From the IMG/VR virus record IMGVR_UViG_3300032287_000313, positions 1 to 21,834 of that record: DNA of 21,834 nt; one strand, written 5' to 3'. Position numbers and translations under genes: made by a program. The notes beneath the pieces were generated by a model that saw only the letters and a list, made by a program, of their open reading frames with translations, did not search any database and was not told where the DNA came from. This document shows positions 6,737 to 13,570 of the stretch, one piece after another. This DNA comes from a virus. Within the stretch, counting starts at the first letter, position 1; every line of letters begins with the position of its first letter.

Positions 6737-7252
6737 GTGGAAAAATTGCTGGCATCAGGCGAGTTTAGCGTTCTTTGTTATGACGAAGACGGAAACTTGA
6801 AGTGGGAAGAGAAGAACCACAACCTAGTAGTAAACGTGGGTCTTCAGTACATGGCTGGGACTGCGCTGACTAACGGCGCTCAAATTACATCTTGGTATAT
6901 TGGGCTTGTGACGGGGCCGGGATCTGGCGTCACGTATTCTGCCAACGACACAATGTCAAGCCACGCCGGGTGGACAGAGTTTACAAACTACAGCCAAGCG
7001 ACCCGTAGAGCAGCGACTTTTACTGCCGCTAGCGCGGCTAACCCTTCGGTTGTGACCAACGCAACTTCTGCGGCTGTGTTTACTATTAGTGCTAGCGGGA
7101 CTATTGCCGGGGCTTTTTTGGTTGATGCCAACATAAAGGGTGGCACGGCGGGGACTTTGTTTTCAGCGTCGAACTTTACGGGCGGAAATCGCGGGGTTAC
7201 TTTGAACGATACCGTAAACGTCACCTACACATTTAGCTTAACGGCGGCTTAA
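6737..7252 (+). CDS. Virion structural protein (beta-rich)
   Basis: A 171-residue protein with a GTG start (6737) two bases after the previous stop; a good in-frame ATG occurs only after the conserved N-terminus. The beginning (SGEFSVLCYDEDGNLKWEE, NHNLVVNVGLQYMAG) is well conserved in my recollection of phage virion proteins; the end has IAGAFLVDANIKGGTAGTLF and DTVNVTYTFSLTAA, typical for a beta sandwich. Ser/Thr/Ala-rich middle. The family appears among tail or fibre genes of podoviruses. Function beyond a structural role is not known. Confidence 0.7.
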   Translation: MEKLLASGEFSVLCYDEDGNLKWEEKNHNLVVNVGLQYMAGTALTNGAQITSWYIGLVTGPGSGVTYSANDTMSSHAGWTEFTNYSQATRRAATFTAASAANPSVVTNATSAAVFTISASGTIAGAFLVDANIKGGTAGTLFSASNFTGGNRGVTLNDTVNVTYTFSLTAA

Positions 7253-7254
7253 TC

Positions 7255-8487
7255 ATGGCATTTGTTGTTGCTGATCGGGTAAAGGAAACCACCACTACGG
7301 CTGGCACAGGGGCAGTAACTTTGGCTGGGGCGGTTGCGGGGTTTCAGTCTTTCGCTGTCGGCATTGGTAACAGCAATACGACCTACTACACGATTGCCAG
7401 CCAGACTGCGACTGAATGGGAAGTTGGCTACGGGACTCTTAACGCTTCCAGCACAGTTTTAACCCGGACAACGGTGCTCGCATCAAGCAATAACGGTTCA
7501 TTAGTTTCATTTTCGGCGGGAACAAAAGAAGTATTTGTCACCCAACCAGCTACTCGGACGCTCGTTCAAGCCAATGGCGGCGCTTCTACTAACGGGGTTT
7601 TATTTTATACCGGCTCTGGTGTTGCCACAGCAACAAGTGCGCTTACGTTTGATGGTACTAATTTTGCAACAACGGGGAGCGCTACAGCGGGCAGTGTTAC
7701 AACAGCGGGGACAGTTACAGCGACGGGCACGGCGACAGCAGCAAGTCTAATTCCCACAAGCAGCACTGCGCCTACCAACGGCATGTACTTACCTGCCGCC
7801 AACACGGTAGGGTTTGCTACTAACAGTGCTGGCGTTGTGTACATCAACGCTTCCGGCAACTTGCTGGTTGGTACGGCGACCAACGGAAAACGGCTAACTG
7901 TTTCTGATTCTATAGAATCCACTGCAACATTTATACGAACAGACAATACTGTAGGCAATGAAGGCTTAATTGACTTCCAGATGCAAAATAGCAGCAATGC
8001 TGCTGTTGTATACGCGCAAATTGGTTCGTCTATTAACGCCAATACTGCGGGGGCTGTTAACGGCAGTTTTGTTATTAACACCGCCAATGCTTCGGTAGTT
8101 ACTGAAAAAGTCCGCGTTGACAACGCCGGTAACGTGCAAGTGCAAGCTGGCGCGGTTATGTCTTATTCCCCAACTCCGCTTGCAGTTACTGGCGCTATTA
8201 ACCCACTAACCAACGCAAATCTTCAAACGCAAATTCTTAGTTGCACGGGCACCGCCCCCTACACATTAACAATGCCGCTAGGGACCACGCTTGATACGTT
8301 AGCAGACTGGTCAACTACAAACATAGCGTACGACTTTATTGTTATCAACGGCACCGCTGGTACGGTCACTGTGGCAGTAAATACTGGCGTCACAAACGTG
8401 GGAACACTTACGGTCCTAACAGGTATTTCCGCCCGATTCCGTATCCGCAGAACTGCTGCAAGTACATACATTTTGTATCGGATTTAA
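7255..8487 (+). CDS. Tail fibre protein (trimeric beta fibre type)
   Basis: A 410-residue protein. Its N-terminal 100 residues (VADRVKETTTTAGTGAVTLA, then FAVGIGNSNTTYYTI, WEVGYGTL, LTRTTVLASSNNGSLVSFSA with GTKEVFVT) form a module widely used to begin phage fibres. The middle is repetitive Thr/Ala/Gly sequence with short beta repeats (TTGSATAGSVTTAGTVTATG), followed by a knob-like part around 200-300 (INASGNLLVGTATNGKRLTV, VRVDNAGNVQV). The C-terminal about 60 residues (YDFIVINGTAGTVTVAV, ARFRIRRTAASTYILYRI) form a terminal domain also known from other fibres. No S74 peptidase motif was seen. The start is in a TAATCATG junction. Confidence 0.8.
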   Translation: MAFVVADRVKETTTTAGTGAVTLAGAVAGFQSFAVGIGNSNTTYYTIASQTATEWEVGYGTLNASSTVLTRTTVLASSNNGSLVSFSAGTKEVFVTQPATRTLVQANGGASTNGVLFYTGSGVATATSALTFDGTNFATTGSATAGSVTTAGTVTATGTATAASLIPTSSTAPTNGMYLPAANTVGFATNSAGVVYINASGNLLVGTATNGKRLTVSDSIESTATFIRTDNTVGNEGLIDFQMQNSSNAAVVYAQIGSSINANTAGAVNGSFVINTANASVVTEKVRVDNAGNVQVQAGAVMSYSPTPLAVTGAINPLTNANLQTQILSCTGTAPYTLTMPLGTTLDTLADWSTTNIAYDFIVINGTAGTVTVAVNTGVTNVGTLTVLTGISARFRIRRTAASTYILYRI

Positions 8488-8490
8488 AGA

Positions 8491-8664
8491 ATGCTTTACG
8501 GCGACGGCCCATATAGCGCACAACCTTACGCAACTTCAAACCCCACGACTTATTCGTTAACGGTGGTTGAAGCTGGGGTTGTGTCGGACGCAGATCAAAG
8601 TCCGATCTGGGTGGAAATCTCTACTGTCCAAGATCCGGTGTGGACGGACATTCCGACAAACTAA
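8491..8664 (+). CDS. Short fibre-associated protein (57 residues)
   Basis: A short gene three bases after the fibre stop: it begins MLYGDGPYSAQPYATSNPTT, continues YSLTVVEAGVVSDADQSPIW, and ends with two short Trp repeats, WVEISTVQDP and VWTDIPTN. The N-terminus (YGxGPYSAQPYA) resembles the start of larger phage proteins that follow fibre genes, so this may be a shortened member. The position between two fibre-type genes supports a real gene; the downstream AAGGA-containing gap provides the ribosome-binding site for the next gene. Function unknown. Confidence 0.6.
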   Translation: MLYGDGPYSAQPYATSNPTTYSLTVVEAGVVSDADQSPIWVEISTVQDPVWTDIPTN

Positions 8665-8673
8665 AGGACTGCG

Positions 8674-9246
8674 ATGACAACTTCATATACTCCGCTTCTT
8701 GGGCTTGCCCTCCCCGTTCAGGGGGAGTTGTCGGGTACTTGGGGCGACACAGTCAATAACTTCATAACAAACTATGTAGACGCTGCTGTCGCTGGGGCGC
8801 TGACGGTTACGGGCGATACCACACTTACAAAGACTACTAATCAAAGTCTTGGGGCAAACTCTTCGCAGTATGCGATCATTATCGCTTCTCCCGCATCGGG
8901 CAACATCATTATCACGGCCCCAGCAGCGAGCAAGACTTACGTAATCATCAATACATCTTCGGCGTACACAGTCACGTTCAGGGGTGCTGGCCCAACAGCA
9001 GGCGTAACCATCCCAATATTAGGAAAATCTATACTTGCGTGGGATGGGGCTGATTTTGTGAACGTTGGTGGCGGTATTGGCACTTCAACAAACAATCAGG
9101 TGCTGTATAACAACAATGGTGGGACCGCAGGCATTTCGCCGGGAACGGCAGGTAACGTACTAGTTTCAGACGGTACTACTTGGACATCTGCAACAGGAAC
9201 AAACCAAGCCAAGGCCACAATGATCACTTTTATTTTTGGAACGTAA
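8674..9246 (+). CDS. Tail fibre/virion protein with LPVQGELSGTWGDTVN module
   Basis: A 190-residue protein. The N-terminal LLGLALPVQGELSGTWGDTV with VNNFITNYVDAAVAG is a module often found at the start of phage fibre proteins of marine phages. A beta region follows (TTLTKTTNQSL, YAIIIASPASGNIIITAPAA, SKTYVIINTSSAYTVTFRG). The end contains a NNQVLYNNNGGTAG motif and GNVLVSDGTTW, as in short fibre repeats. ATG 8674 has AAGGA upstream. Probably a side or short tail fibre; receptor role not shown. Confidence 0.75.
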   Translation: MTTSYTPLLGLALPVQGELSGTWGDTVNNFITNYVDAAVAGALTVTGDTTLTKTTNQSLGANSSQYAIIIASPASGNIIITAPAASKTYVIINTSSAYTVTFRGAGPTAGVTIPILGKSILAWDGADFVNVGGGIGTSTNNQVLYNNNGGTAGISPGTAGNVLVSDGTTWTSATGTNQAKATMITFIFGT

Positions 9247-9249
9247 GCT

Positions 9250-9645
9250 ATGTCAAATCCAAATTTATTGGCCGCAACGACGGCATCCGGCACTACAACG
9301 TATTTCACGCCCACTGGGACAACAGCGGTTGTGTTGGTCCGTAACACGGCAGCATCTGGGCAGGTCTTTAAGATCAATCAGATCGTTGCAGCTAACGTCA
9401 ACGGATCTACGGCAATTAATGCCACGGTAAGTATCTACACCAACGGCGCTGTAGCTCAAGGTTCTGCGCCAGCAGGAGGTACTGCCTACCCCATCGCTTC
9501 GGCTATTTCAGTCCCATCAAACGCATCTTTAATTGTGGTAGACAAGACCACTCAGATATATCTGCAAGAAGGCACATCAATCTCTGTGACATCTAGTACC
9601 GCAAACGGTATTACATTTAGCGTCAGTTATGAAGTGATTTCATAA
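9250..9645 (+). CDS. Small beta-rich virion protein
   Basis: A 131-residue protein without charged helices: TTYFTPTGTTAVVLVRNTAA, VFKINQIVAANVNGSTAINA, then VSIYTNGA and IVVDKTTQIYLQEGTSISVT. The alternating pattern suggests an all-beta sandwich such as a capsid decoration or fibre-base protein. The family is recognised only as a frequently annotated structural or hypothetical protein near fibres. It starts three bases behind one fibre gene and its stop abuts the start of the propeller fibre at 9646, so co-expression with fibres is clear. Confidence 0.7.
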   Translation: MSNPNLLAATTASGTTTYFTPTGTTAVVLVRNTAASGQVFKINQIVAANVNGSTAINATVSIYTNGAVAQGSAPAGGTAYPIASAISVPSNASLIVVDKTTQIYLQEGTSISVTSSTANGITFSVSYEVIS

Positions 9646-11010
9646 ATGTCCATGCGCTACAAAGGGGCGGTAATATCAGCAACCCCGCCGAGCACATCGT
9701 TAGCACGGGCTACCGGATCTTGGACGCTAGTTCAACAAATGCAGGCGCAAGCTGCGGGTACTTGGCCCACCCAAATTGGCGGCACTTACTGGATGGGGAC
9801 GCTTAGTGGTGGATCTATTGGGGCTATAACCGTAGATCCTCTTGGCAACTCTTATACTTGCGGTTCAGTCTCAACCAACTTTTTAATAGCCAAATACAAT
9901 AGCTTTGGCGCTATTCAATGGCAAAGAAGTTTAGGGGGTTTGGACGGTAATTCAAATACCGGTCTTGCTGTTGCAACAGACTCTTCTGGCAACGTGTACG
10001 TTTGTGGTCAAGCATACTCTAACGTAACAGGCAGTCCACGCAGTTCGTACCTTGAGTTAGCCAAGTACGATACGTACGGAGTTATTCAATGGCAAAAGAG
10101 TTTAGGAACGGGGCTTATCACTGTTGCGGCAGGAACTTCTATAGCAGTAGATTTGTCGGGTAATATATATGTTTCTGGATTTGCATCCCCAATCTCTTCG
10201 AGTACGTTTTATTTTCAAATAGCTAAATATGACAATTCTGGCGTTATTCAATGGCAAAGAAGATTAAGTTCTGGGAGCACTATACCCAGCATGGGCACAG
10301 CCGTAGATGTTTACGGTAATGTGTATTTTTGTGGGGACTACGGTGATGGGGAGACGTATTCCGGGTTTTTAATAGCTAAGTACAATACTTATGGGTCTAT
10401 TCAGTGGCAAAGACAAATCGAGAATTTAAGCAGTCCTTTTACTGGCGGTTCTGGTATCGCAGTAGATTTATCTAGCAACGTTTATATTGGGGGCAACTTA
10501 CTTAGTAGTGGAAACGGCGTTCCTGCACTAATTAAGTACGATACTTCAGGCACGTTGCAGTGGCGAAGAATTTTAGATGATGGCAGTTTTGGCGGTGGGG
10601 GCATTAGTGTTGCAGTAGATCCTTCTGGGAATGCGTATGTTGGTGCCCTTTTAGCAACAAAGAGTGTAATAGCAAAATACGACCCGTCCGGTACGATCCA
10701 GTGGCAAAGAAGCTTGAGTTCTGGTGCCGGTGCTGCTATAGCAGTAGACTACTCTTCTAATGTCTATGTTACGACACGTTCCGGTTCCGGCATTTTGGTT
10801 GCAAAACTTCCAACTGACGGTTCGTTAACAGGTACGTACACGGTTGGCGGTACGGCAATTACTTACGCAGTCACATCGTACACTGCCGCGTCTAGCTCTG
10901 CCGCTAGTGCAGTAGCTGGTAATAGCGACACTGTTTCAACTCTTGCTGATGCGACCTCATCGCTTACGGACGCCACTACATCCTTAACTTCTGCCGTTAC
11001 TACACTATGA
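9646..11010 (+). CDS. Seven-bladed beta-propeller tail fibre / receptor-binding protein A
   Basis: A 454-residue protein. Residues 1-41 (MSMRYKGAVIS, G24-x-WTL-x-Q30, GTWP 38-41) match the start of the protein at 11275 without gaps and probably attach to the virion. Residues 49-402 hold seven copies of a 45-55 residue unit ending AVDxSGNVYVCG, a variable loop, (I/L)AKYxxxGxIQWQRSL, as in beta-propeller (SBBP-type) repeats. The seventh unit lacks its IQWQRSL strand, and the first strand (YWMGTLSGG) precedes the first full unit, so the ring may be closed by a Velcro strand. The C-terminal about 50 residues are Ser/Thr/Ala-rich, the last 22 with Leu at every seventh position (433, 440, 447, 454). 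Receptor binding is inferred. ATGA overlap with the next gene. Confidence 0.8.
   Translation: MSMRYKGAVISATPPSTSLARATGSWTLVQQMQAQAAGTWPTQIGGTYWMGTLSGGSIGAITVDPLGNSYTCGSVSTNFLIAKYNSFGAIQWQRSLGGLDGNSNTGLAVATDSSGNVYVCGQAYSNVTGSPRSSYLELAKYDTYGVIQWQKSLGTGLITVAAGTSIAVDLSGNIYVSGFASPISSSTFYFQIAKYDNSGVIQWQRRLSSGSTIPSMGTAVDVYGNVYFCGDYGDGETYSGFLIAKYNTYGSIQWQRQIENLSSPFTGGSGIAVDLSSNVYIGGNLLSSGNGVPALIKYDTSGTLQWRRILDDGSFGGGGISVAVDPSGNAYVGALLATKSVIAKYDPSGTIQWQRSLSSGAGAAIAVDYSSNVYVTTRSGSGILVAKLPTDGSLTGTYTVGGTAITYAVTSYTAASSSAASAVAGNSDTVSTLADATSSLTDATTSLTSAVTTL
9790..10851 (+). repeat. Seven propeller-blade repeats in fibre A
   Basis: Seven imperfect units of roughly 140-170 bases, each ending in a sequence close to ATTCAATGGCAAAGAAG (for instance near 9913, 10083, 10248, 10399 and 10698). 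The units are more alike at the blade-end strand and the AVDxSGN strand than in the loops between. The same DNA motif occurs in the paralogue at 11416-12447, giving many short homologous tracts for recombination between or within the two genes. Confidence 0.8.
10942..11007 (+). repeat. Seven-residue repeats at the C-terminus of fibre A
   Basis: Three 21-base units LADATSS, LTDATTS, LTSAVTT closed by a final Leu, with Leu at residues 433, 440, 447 and 454. The pattern is a shorter version of the C-terminal repeat of the fibre at 11275. Confidence 0.8.
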
Positions 11011-11282
11011 GTTCATACATCAAACTATCGACGCTTGAGTTCCCACGCCACATTGGGGACATTGAGATTGACCCTGTTGGGATGGATGACTATGCGCATG
11101 TTGAGTGGGTAGACCAACCTGAGTACGACCCAAAGACCCAGCGGTGCGTGGCAGGACCGCCGCAGCAGACTGACGGCACTTGGTACTGGACATGGGAAGT
11201 TCGTGACGCTACACCAGAAGAGATTGCGTTTGCTAATCGCCCGTTTGACCCAAGAAACCCATTTGGCTTAAACAATGTCTAA
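11007..11282 (+). CDS. Short tail-fibre chaperone-like protein
   Basis: A 91-residue protein between the two propeller fibres, overlapping both (ATGA upstream, eight bases downstream). The sequence IKLSTLEFPRHIGDIEIDPV, VEWVDQPEYDPKTQRC, TDGTWYWTWEVRDATPEEIA resembles the N-terminal half of tail-fibre assembly proteins, comparable with residues 10-75 of the protein at 447. It lacks the DWTxL and YRQALRD half of that family, so it is a one-domain version. The end (FDPRNPFGLNNV) is unlike the 447 protein. A chaperone role for fibre A (or both fibres) is inferred from position and partial resemblance. Confidence 0.6.
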   Translation: MSSYIKLSTLEFPRHIGDIEIDPVGMDDYAHVEWVDQPEYDPKTQRCVAGPPQQTDGTWYWTWEVRDATPEEIAFANRPFDPRNPFGLNNV

Positions 11283-12609
11283 ACGCTACCCCGGTGGGTT
11301 GATCACTAAGACCCCCGTAGTCCCCACAACGTCTGCCGCCCCCGGCATTTGGACACTTGATCAAACGATAGCGTATATCAAGGCTGGGACATGGCCGTTA
11401 CCAAATAACGTCTATTGGATTGGGCGCTTAATTGATTCTTTTGGGGCAAAATGTAATTCCGTTGCGCTAGATTCTAATAACAATGTTTATCTTTGTGGGT
11501 ATACAATCCCAAGTTCTGGTGGCGCTACTGATTTTCAATTAGCTAAATACAACACTGTTGGCGCGATTCAATGGCAATTAAGGCTAGAGGGGAGTAGTTC
11601 GACGGACACAGGCAATTCTATTGCTATAGATTCTTCTAACAACATTTATGTTTGTGGGGTTTCCAATGACAGCGGGACCTCGGACGCCCAAATAGCCAAG
11701 TACGATGCAACCGGCGCGCTTGGGTGGCAGAGGAAAATAACTAATGGTTCTAATCTATCTATTGCGGTAGATGCGTCTGGGGGTGTATATGTCTGCGGCT
11801 ATAACGTAAGTTTTGAAATAATTAAATACAACGGTTCTGGGGCTATTCAGTGGCAAAGAAGTTTAAGCGGAGGGATAAGTAGTTTTGGTTATTCAGTTGC
11901 TGCGGATTCTTCTGGGAATGTCTATGTATTGGGTACTTCCGACGTAAGTGGTAATTTTGACTTTCAAATAGCTAAATACAATACGTCTGGAATTATCCAA
12001 TGGAAAAGACAGTTAAACAGCGCTGCACTTGATATACCGGGAACAATAGCCGTAGATTCTTCTGGTAACTCCTATATTTGTGGGGCTGCGGGTTCTTCTA
12101 TTCAAATAGCTAAATACAACACTTCTGGAGCTATTCAATGGCAAAGATCTTTAACTGGCGGAACTAATAATAAAGGATTTGGGGTCGCGGTAGACGCTTC
12201 AAGCAATGTCTATGTTTGTGGTAATTCGGATATCTCAGGTACTGGGGATGCCATAATCGCCAAATACAACACTTCTGGAACCATTCAGTGGCAAAGAAGT
12301 TTGGGCAGCGCTGGCACGGATTCTGCGCAATCTATTGCGGTGGATACTCTGGGGAATGTTTACATTTGTGGCAACAGCACAAACAGCTTTTTATTCGCCA
12401 GACTTCCCGGCGACGGTTCGTTGACTGGCACATACACGGTTGGCGGTTCTTCGTTTACTTACGCTGCTTCTTCACTTGCAGATTCTTCCACTTCGCTTAC
12501 TGACTCGGCATCCACGCTTACTGACGCTGCTACTTTGCTTATCGACTCTACCTCGTCGCTCAGCAACACAACTACAACATTTACTTCTTCAGTTACAACA
12601 ATCCCATAA
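11275..12609 (+). CDS. Seven-bladed beta-propeller tail fibre / receptor-binding protein B
   Basis: A 444-residue paralogue of the 9646 protein. N-terminal module 1-41 (MSKRYPGGLITKTP, G24-IWTLDQ30, GTWP 38-41). Residues 48-391 contain seven blade units of the form SIAVDSSGNVYVCG, loop, IAKYNTSGxIQWQRSL; the seventh ends in LFARLPGDGSLTGTYTVGG like the last unit of fibre A. The C-terminus is an exact seven-residue repeat: F394, L401, L408, L415, L422, L429, F436, I443 separated by Ser/Thr/Asp/Ala-rich hexads. The blades differ from those of fibre A mostly in the loops, where receptor specificity would lie. Tandem position implies duplication followed by divergence. No separate chaperone gene follows. 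Confidence 0.8.
   Translation: MSKRYPGGLITKTPVVPTTSAAPGIWTLDQTIAYIKAGTWPLPNNVYWIGRLIDSFGAKCNSVALDSNNNVYLCGYTIPSSGGATDFQLAKYNTVGAIQWQLRLEGSSSTDTGNSIAIDSSNNIYVCGVSNDSGTSDAQIAKYDATGALGWQRKITNGSNLSIAVDASGGVYVCGYNVSFEIIKYNGSGAIQWQRSLSGGISSFGYSVAADSSGNVYVLGTSDVSGNFDFQIAKYNTSGIIQWKRQLNSAALDIPGTIAVDSSGNSYICGAAGSSIQIAKYNTSGAIQWQRSLTGGTNNKGFGVAVDASSNVYVCGNSDISGTGDAIIAKYNTSGTIQWQRSLGSAGTDSAQSIAVDTLGNVYICGNSTNSFLFARLPGDGSLTGTYTVGGSSFTYAASSLADSSTSLTDSASTLTDAATLLIDSTSSLSNTTTTFTSSVTTIP
11416..12447 (+). repeat. Seven propeller-blade repeats in fibre B
   Basis: Seven units of about 130-170 bases, parallel to those of fibre A. Blade-end DNA such as CTATTCAATGGCAAAGA near 12131 and GCTATTCAGTGGCAAAGAAG near 11842 is almost the same between units and between the two genes. 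Confidence 0.8.
12454..12603 (+). repeat. Seven-residue repeats at the C-terminus of fibre B
   Basis: Seven consecutive 21-base units (FTYAASS, LADSSTS, LTDSAST, LTDAATL, LIDSTSS, LSNTTTT, FTSSVTT) closed by Ile, with one hydrophobic residue exactly every seven positions and mostly Ser, Thr, Ala and Asp between. Fibre A has a shorter version. It may trimerise the fibre or form a thin stalk. Confidence 0.85.
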
Positions 12610-12619
12610 AAGATAAACT

Positions 12620-12796
12620 ATGACAAAAAATTGGATTCAGAACGCAATCAAGAAACCCGGCGCTCTTCGTGCTGAACTTGGCGCCAAGGCTGGTAAGCCC
12701 ATTCCTGAAAAGAAACTTGCGGCTGCGGCAAAAAAGCCAGGGAAGCTCGGGCAACGCGCACGGTTAGCCATGATGCTCAAAGGTTTGAAAAAGTAA
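12620..12796 (+). CDS. Small basic conserved protein (KPGALRAELG family)
   Basis: A 58-residue protein starting at ATG 12620, MTKNWIQNAIKKPGALRAEL, with two related halves: KKPGALRAELG and KKPGKLGQRARLA, joined by a Lys/Ala stretch, and ending MMLKGLKK. This pattern is familiar from many phage genomes without known function. It is strongly basic and may bind nucleic acid or pack in the virion. It starts 10 bases behind fibre B and is followed by the largest gap in the window (67 bases). Confidence 0.75.
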   Translation: MTKNWIQNAIKKPGALRAELGAKAGKPIPEKKLAAAAKKPGKLGQRARLAMMLKGLKK

Positions 12797-12863
12797 CTTC
12801 CCTGTCTTACAGAAACGCTAAAATTGCGACGGGCACCCGCCCACCTAACCCCCGGAGATTTCC

Positions 12864-13094
12864 ATGAAAGACTTGATCATTGATGCGATTGACGGTTCCG
12901 AGCCGGTTGATGCGCTGAACGCTCTGTTCTCTGTTGCTTTTGCTGTTGCTATTGAGAGCGGCATCAACGAATTCACGCTTAGCTCGCTCTTTGCTGCACA
13001 TGTCGAAGCACAGTTTGAAGTTGCCGCAAATGCAGTTGCAGAAGACGACGCTGAAGAAGAAGCTGAAGAAATCGACGAACAGACCGAAGACTAA
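12864..13094 (+). CDS. Small acidic protein of unknown function
   Basis: A 76-residue protein with a hydrophobic/Ala-rich helical body (IIDAIDGSEPVDALNALFSV, FAVAIESGINEFTLSSLFAA) and a very acidic tail from about residue 60 (EDDAEEEAEEIDEQTED). It has no recognised family. Unlike most genes here it stands alone: 67 bases upstream with a clear GGAG ribosome-binding site (12854-12857) and a perfect hairpin downstream. Acidic small phage proteins may mimic DNA or bind host factors, but nothing here proves this. Its isolation suggests separate dosage. Confidence 0.7.
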   Translation: MKDLIIDAIDGSEPVDALNALFSVAFAVAIESGINEFTLSSLFAAHVEAQFEVAANAVAEDDAEEEAEEIDEQTED

Positions 13095-13101
13095 GGTCAG
13101 G

Positions 13102-13122
13102 CCCCGGTGCGACCCACCGGGG
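13102..13122 (+). promoter_or_regulatory. Perfect hairpin ahead of the second endonuclease VII-like gene
   Basis: CCCCGGTG (13102-13109), loop CGACC, and CACCGGGG (13115-13122) form a perfect 8-bp GC-rich stem. It lies between the acidic gene stop (13092-13094) and ATG 13130. No U-tract follows, so it is not a standard intrinsic terminator. The only purine-rich stretch before the start, GGGG, is inside the 3' arm, so the stem could hide the ribosome-binding site, protect the 3' end of the upstream message, or weakly terminate. Confidence 0.6.
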
Positions 13123-13129
13123 TATTCCA

Positions 13130-13570
13130 ATGCTGTTCTGCGCCGTCTGCCGTGGGGAATTTCTACGAGAAGACCTGATCGTTCACGGTCGCAAGGACTA
13201 TTTTCTCTGTAGCGCGTGTAAGTCAGACGTAAATCGTCTTTCTCGGTTCGGGCTGTCCCCATCAGATTATGACTTCCTGTTGAAACTTCAGGGGTATAAT
13301 TGCGCTATCTGTAACAACCCCCTCAAGCTCAAGCAGTACAAGTTTGCGGTCGATCATTGTCACGACTCGGATGATGTACGTGGGATCTTGTGTGTACGAT
13401 GTAACACGGCGCTAGGTAGCTTTGACGATGACCCGGACATGATCTTGCGAGCCGCAGAATACTTGAACAACCCACCAGCTTTGGGTAAAGTCAAACGACA
13501 TGATGGTCGTAAAAAAGTTTCGTTTCTGCGGAGCGAGTACATAAGGATGCACGGCGATGGAGATAGCTGA
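13130..13570 (+). CDS. Recombination endonuclease VII-like nuclease (copy 2)
   Basis: A 146-residue His-Me finger nuclease of the endonuclease VII type. The N-terminal zinc-finger-like Cys pairs are CAVC (4-7) and CSAC (27-30). The core is CAIC (58-61), VDHCHDSDDVRGILC with Asp 75, His 76 and His 78, then CVRCN (88-92) containing the last Cys pair and the catalytic Asn 92, followed by ALGSFDDDP. This is the family layout, with DHCH in place of the DHDH of copy 1. Copy 2 differs strongly in its termini and ends GKVKRHDGRKKVSFLRSEYI, a basic tail that copy 1 lacks. It likely resolves branched DNA or nicks host DNA. It overlaps the next gene and may be controlled by the hairpin before it. Confidence 0.85.
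   Translation: MLFCAVCRGEFLREDLIVHGRKDYFLCSACKSDVNRLSRFGLSPSDYDFLLKLQGYNCAICNNPLKLKQYKFAVDHCHDSDDVRGILCVRCNTALGSFDDDPDMILRAAEYLNNPPALGKVKRHDGRKKVSFLRSEYIRMHGDGDS

Noticed and set aside
7605-8123. 172-codon minus-strand open frame within the fibre gene
   Set aside because: Shadow of a Thr/Ala/Val-rich gene; its valine- and alanine-rich translation is the complement of the fibre codons.
9790-12447. Regularly spaced DNA repeats that might suggest a CRISPR-like or tandem repeat array
   Set aside because: The repeats are in frame, imperfect and encode propeller blades; there are no uniform spacers.
12785-12824. Possible promoter: TTGAAA (12785) and TAAAAT (12819) before the acidic gene
   Set aside because: Spacing of 28 bases is far too long for a sigma70 site, and no better -35 lies at 16-18 bases.
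12831-12842. Small stem GGGC-loop-GCCC after the basic gene
   Set aside because: Only four base pairs and no U-tract; too weak to call a terminator.
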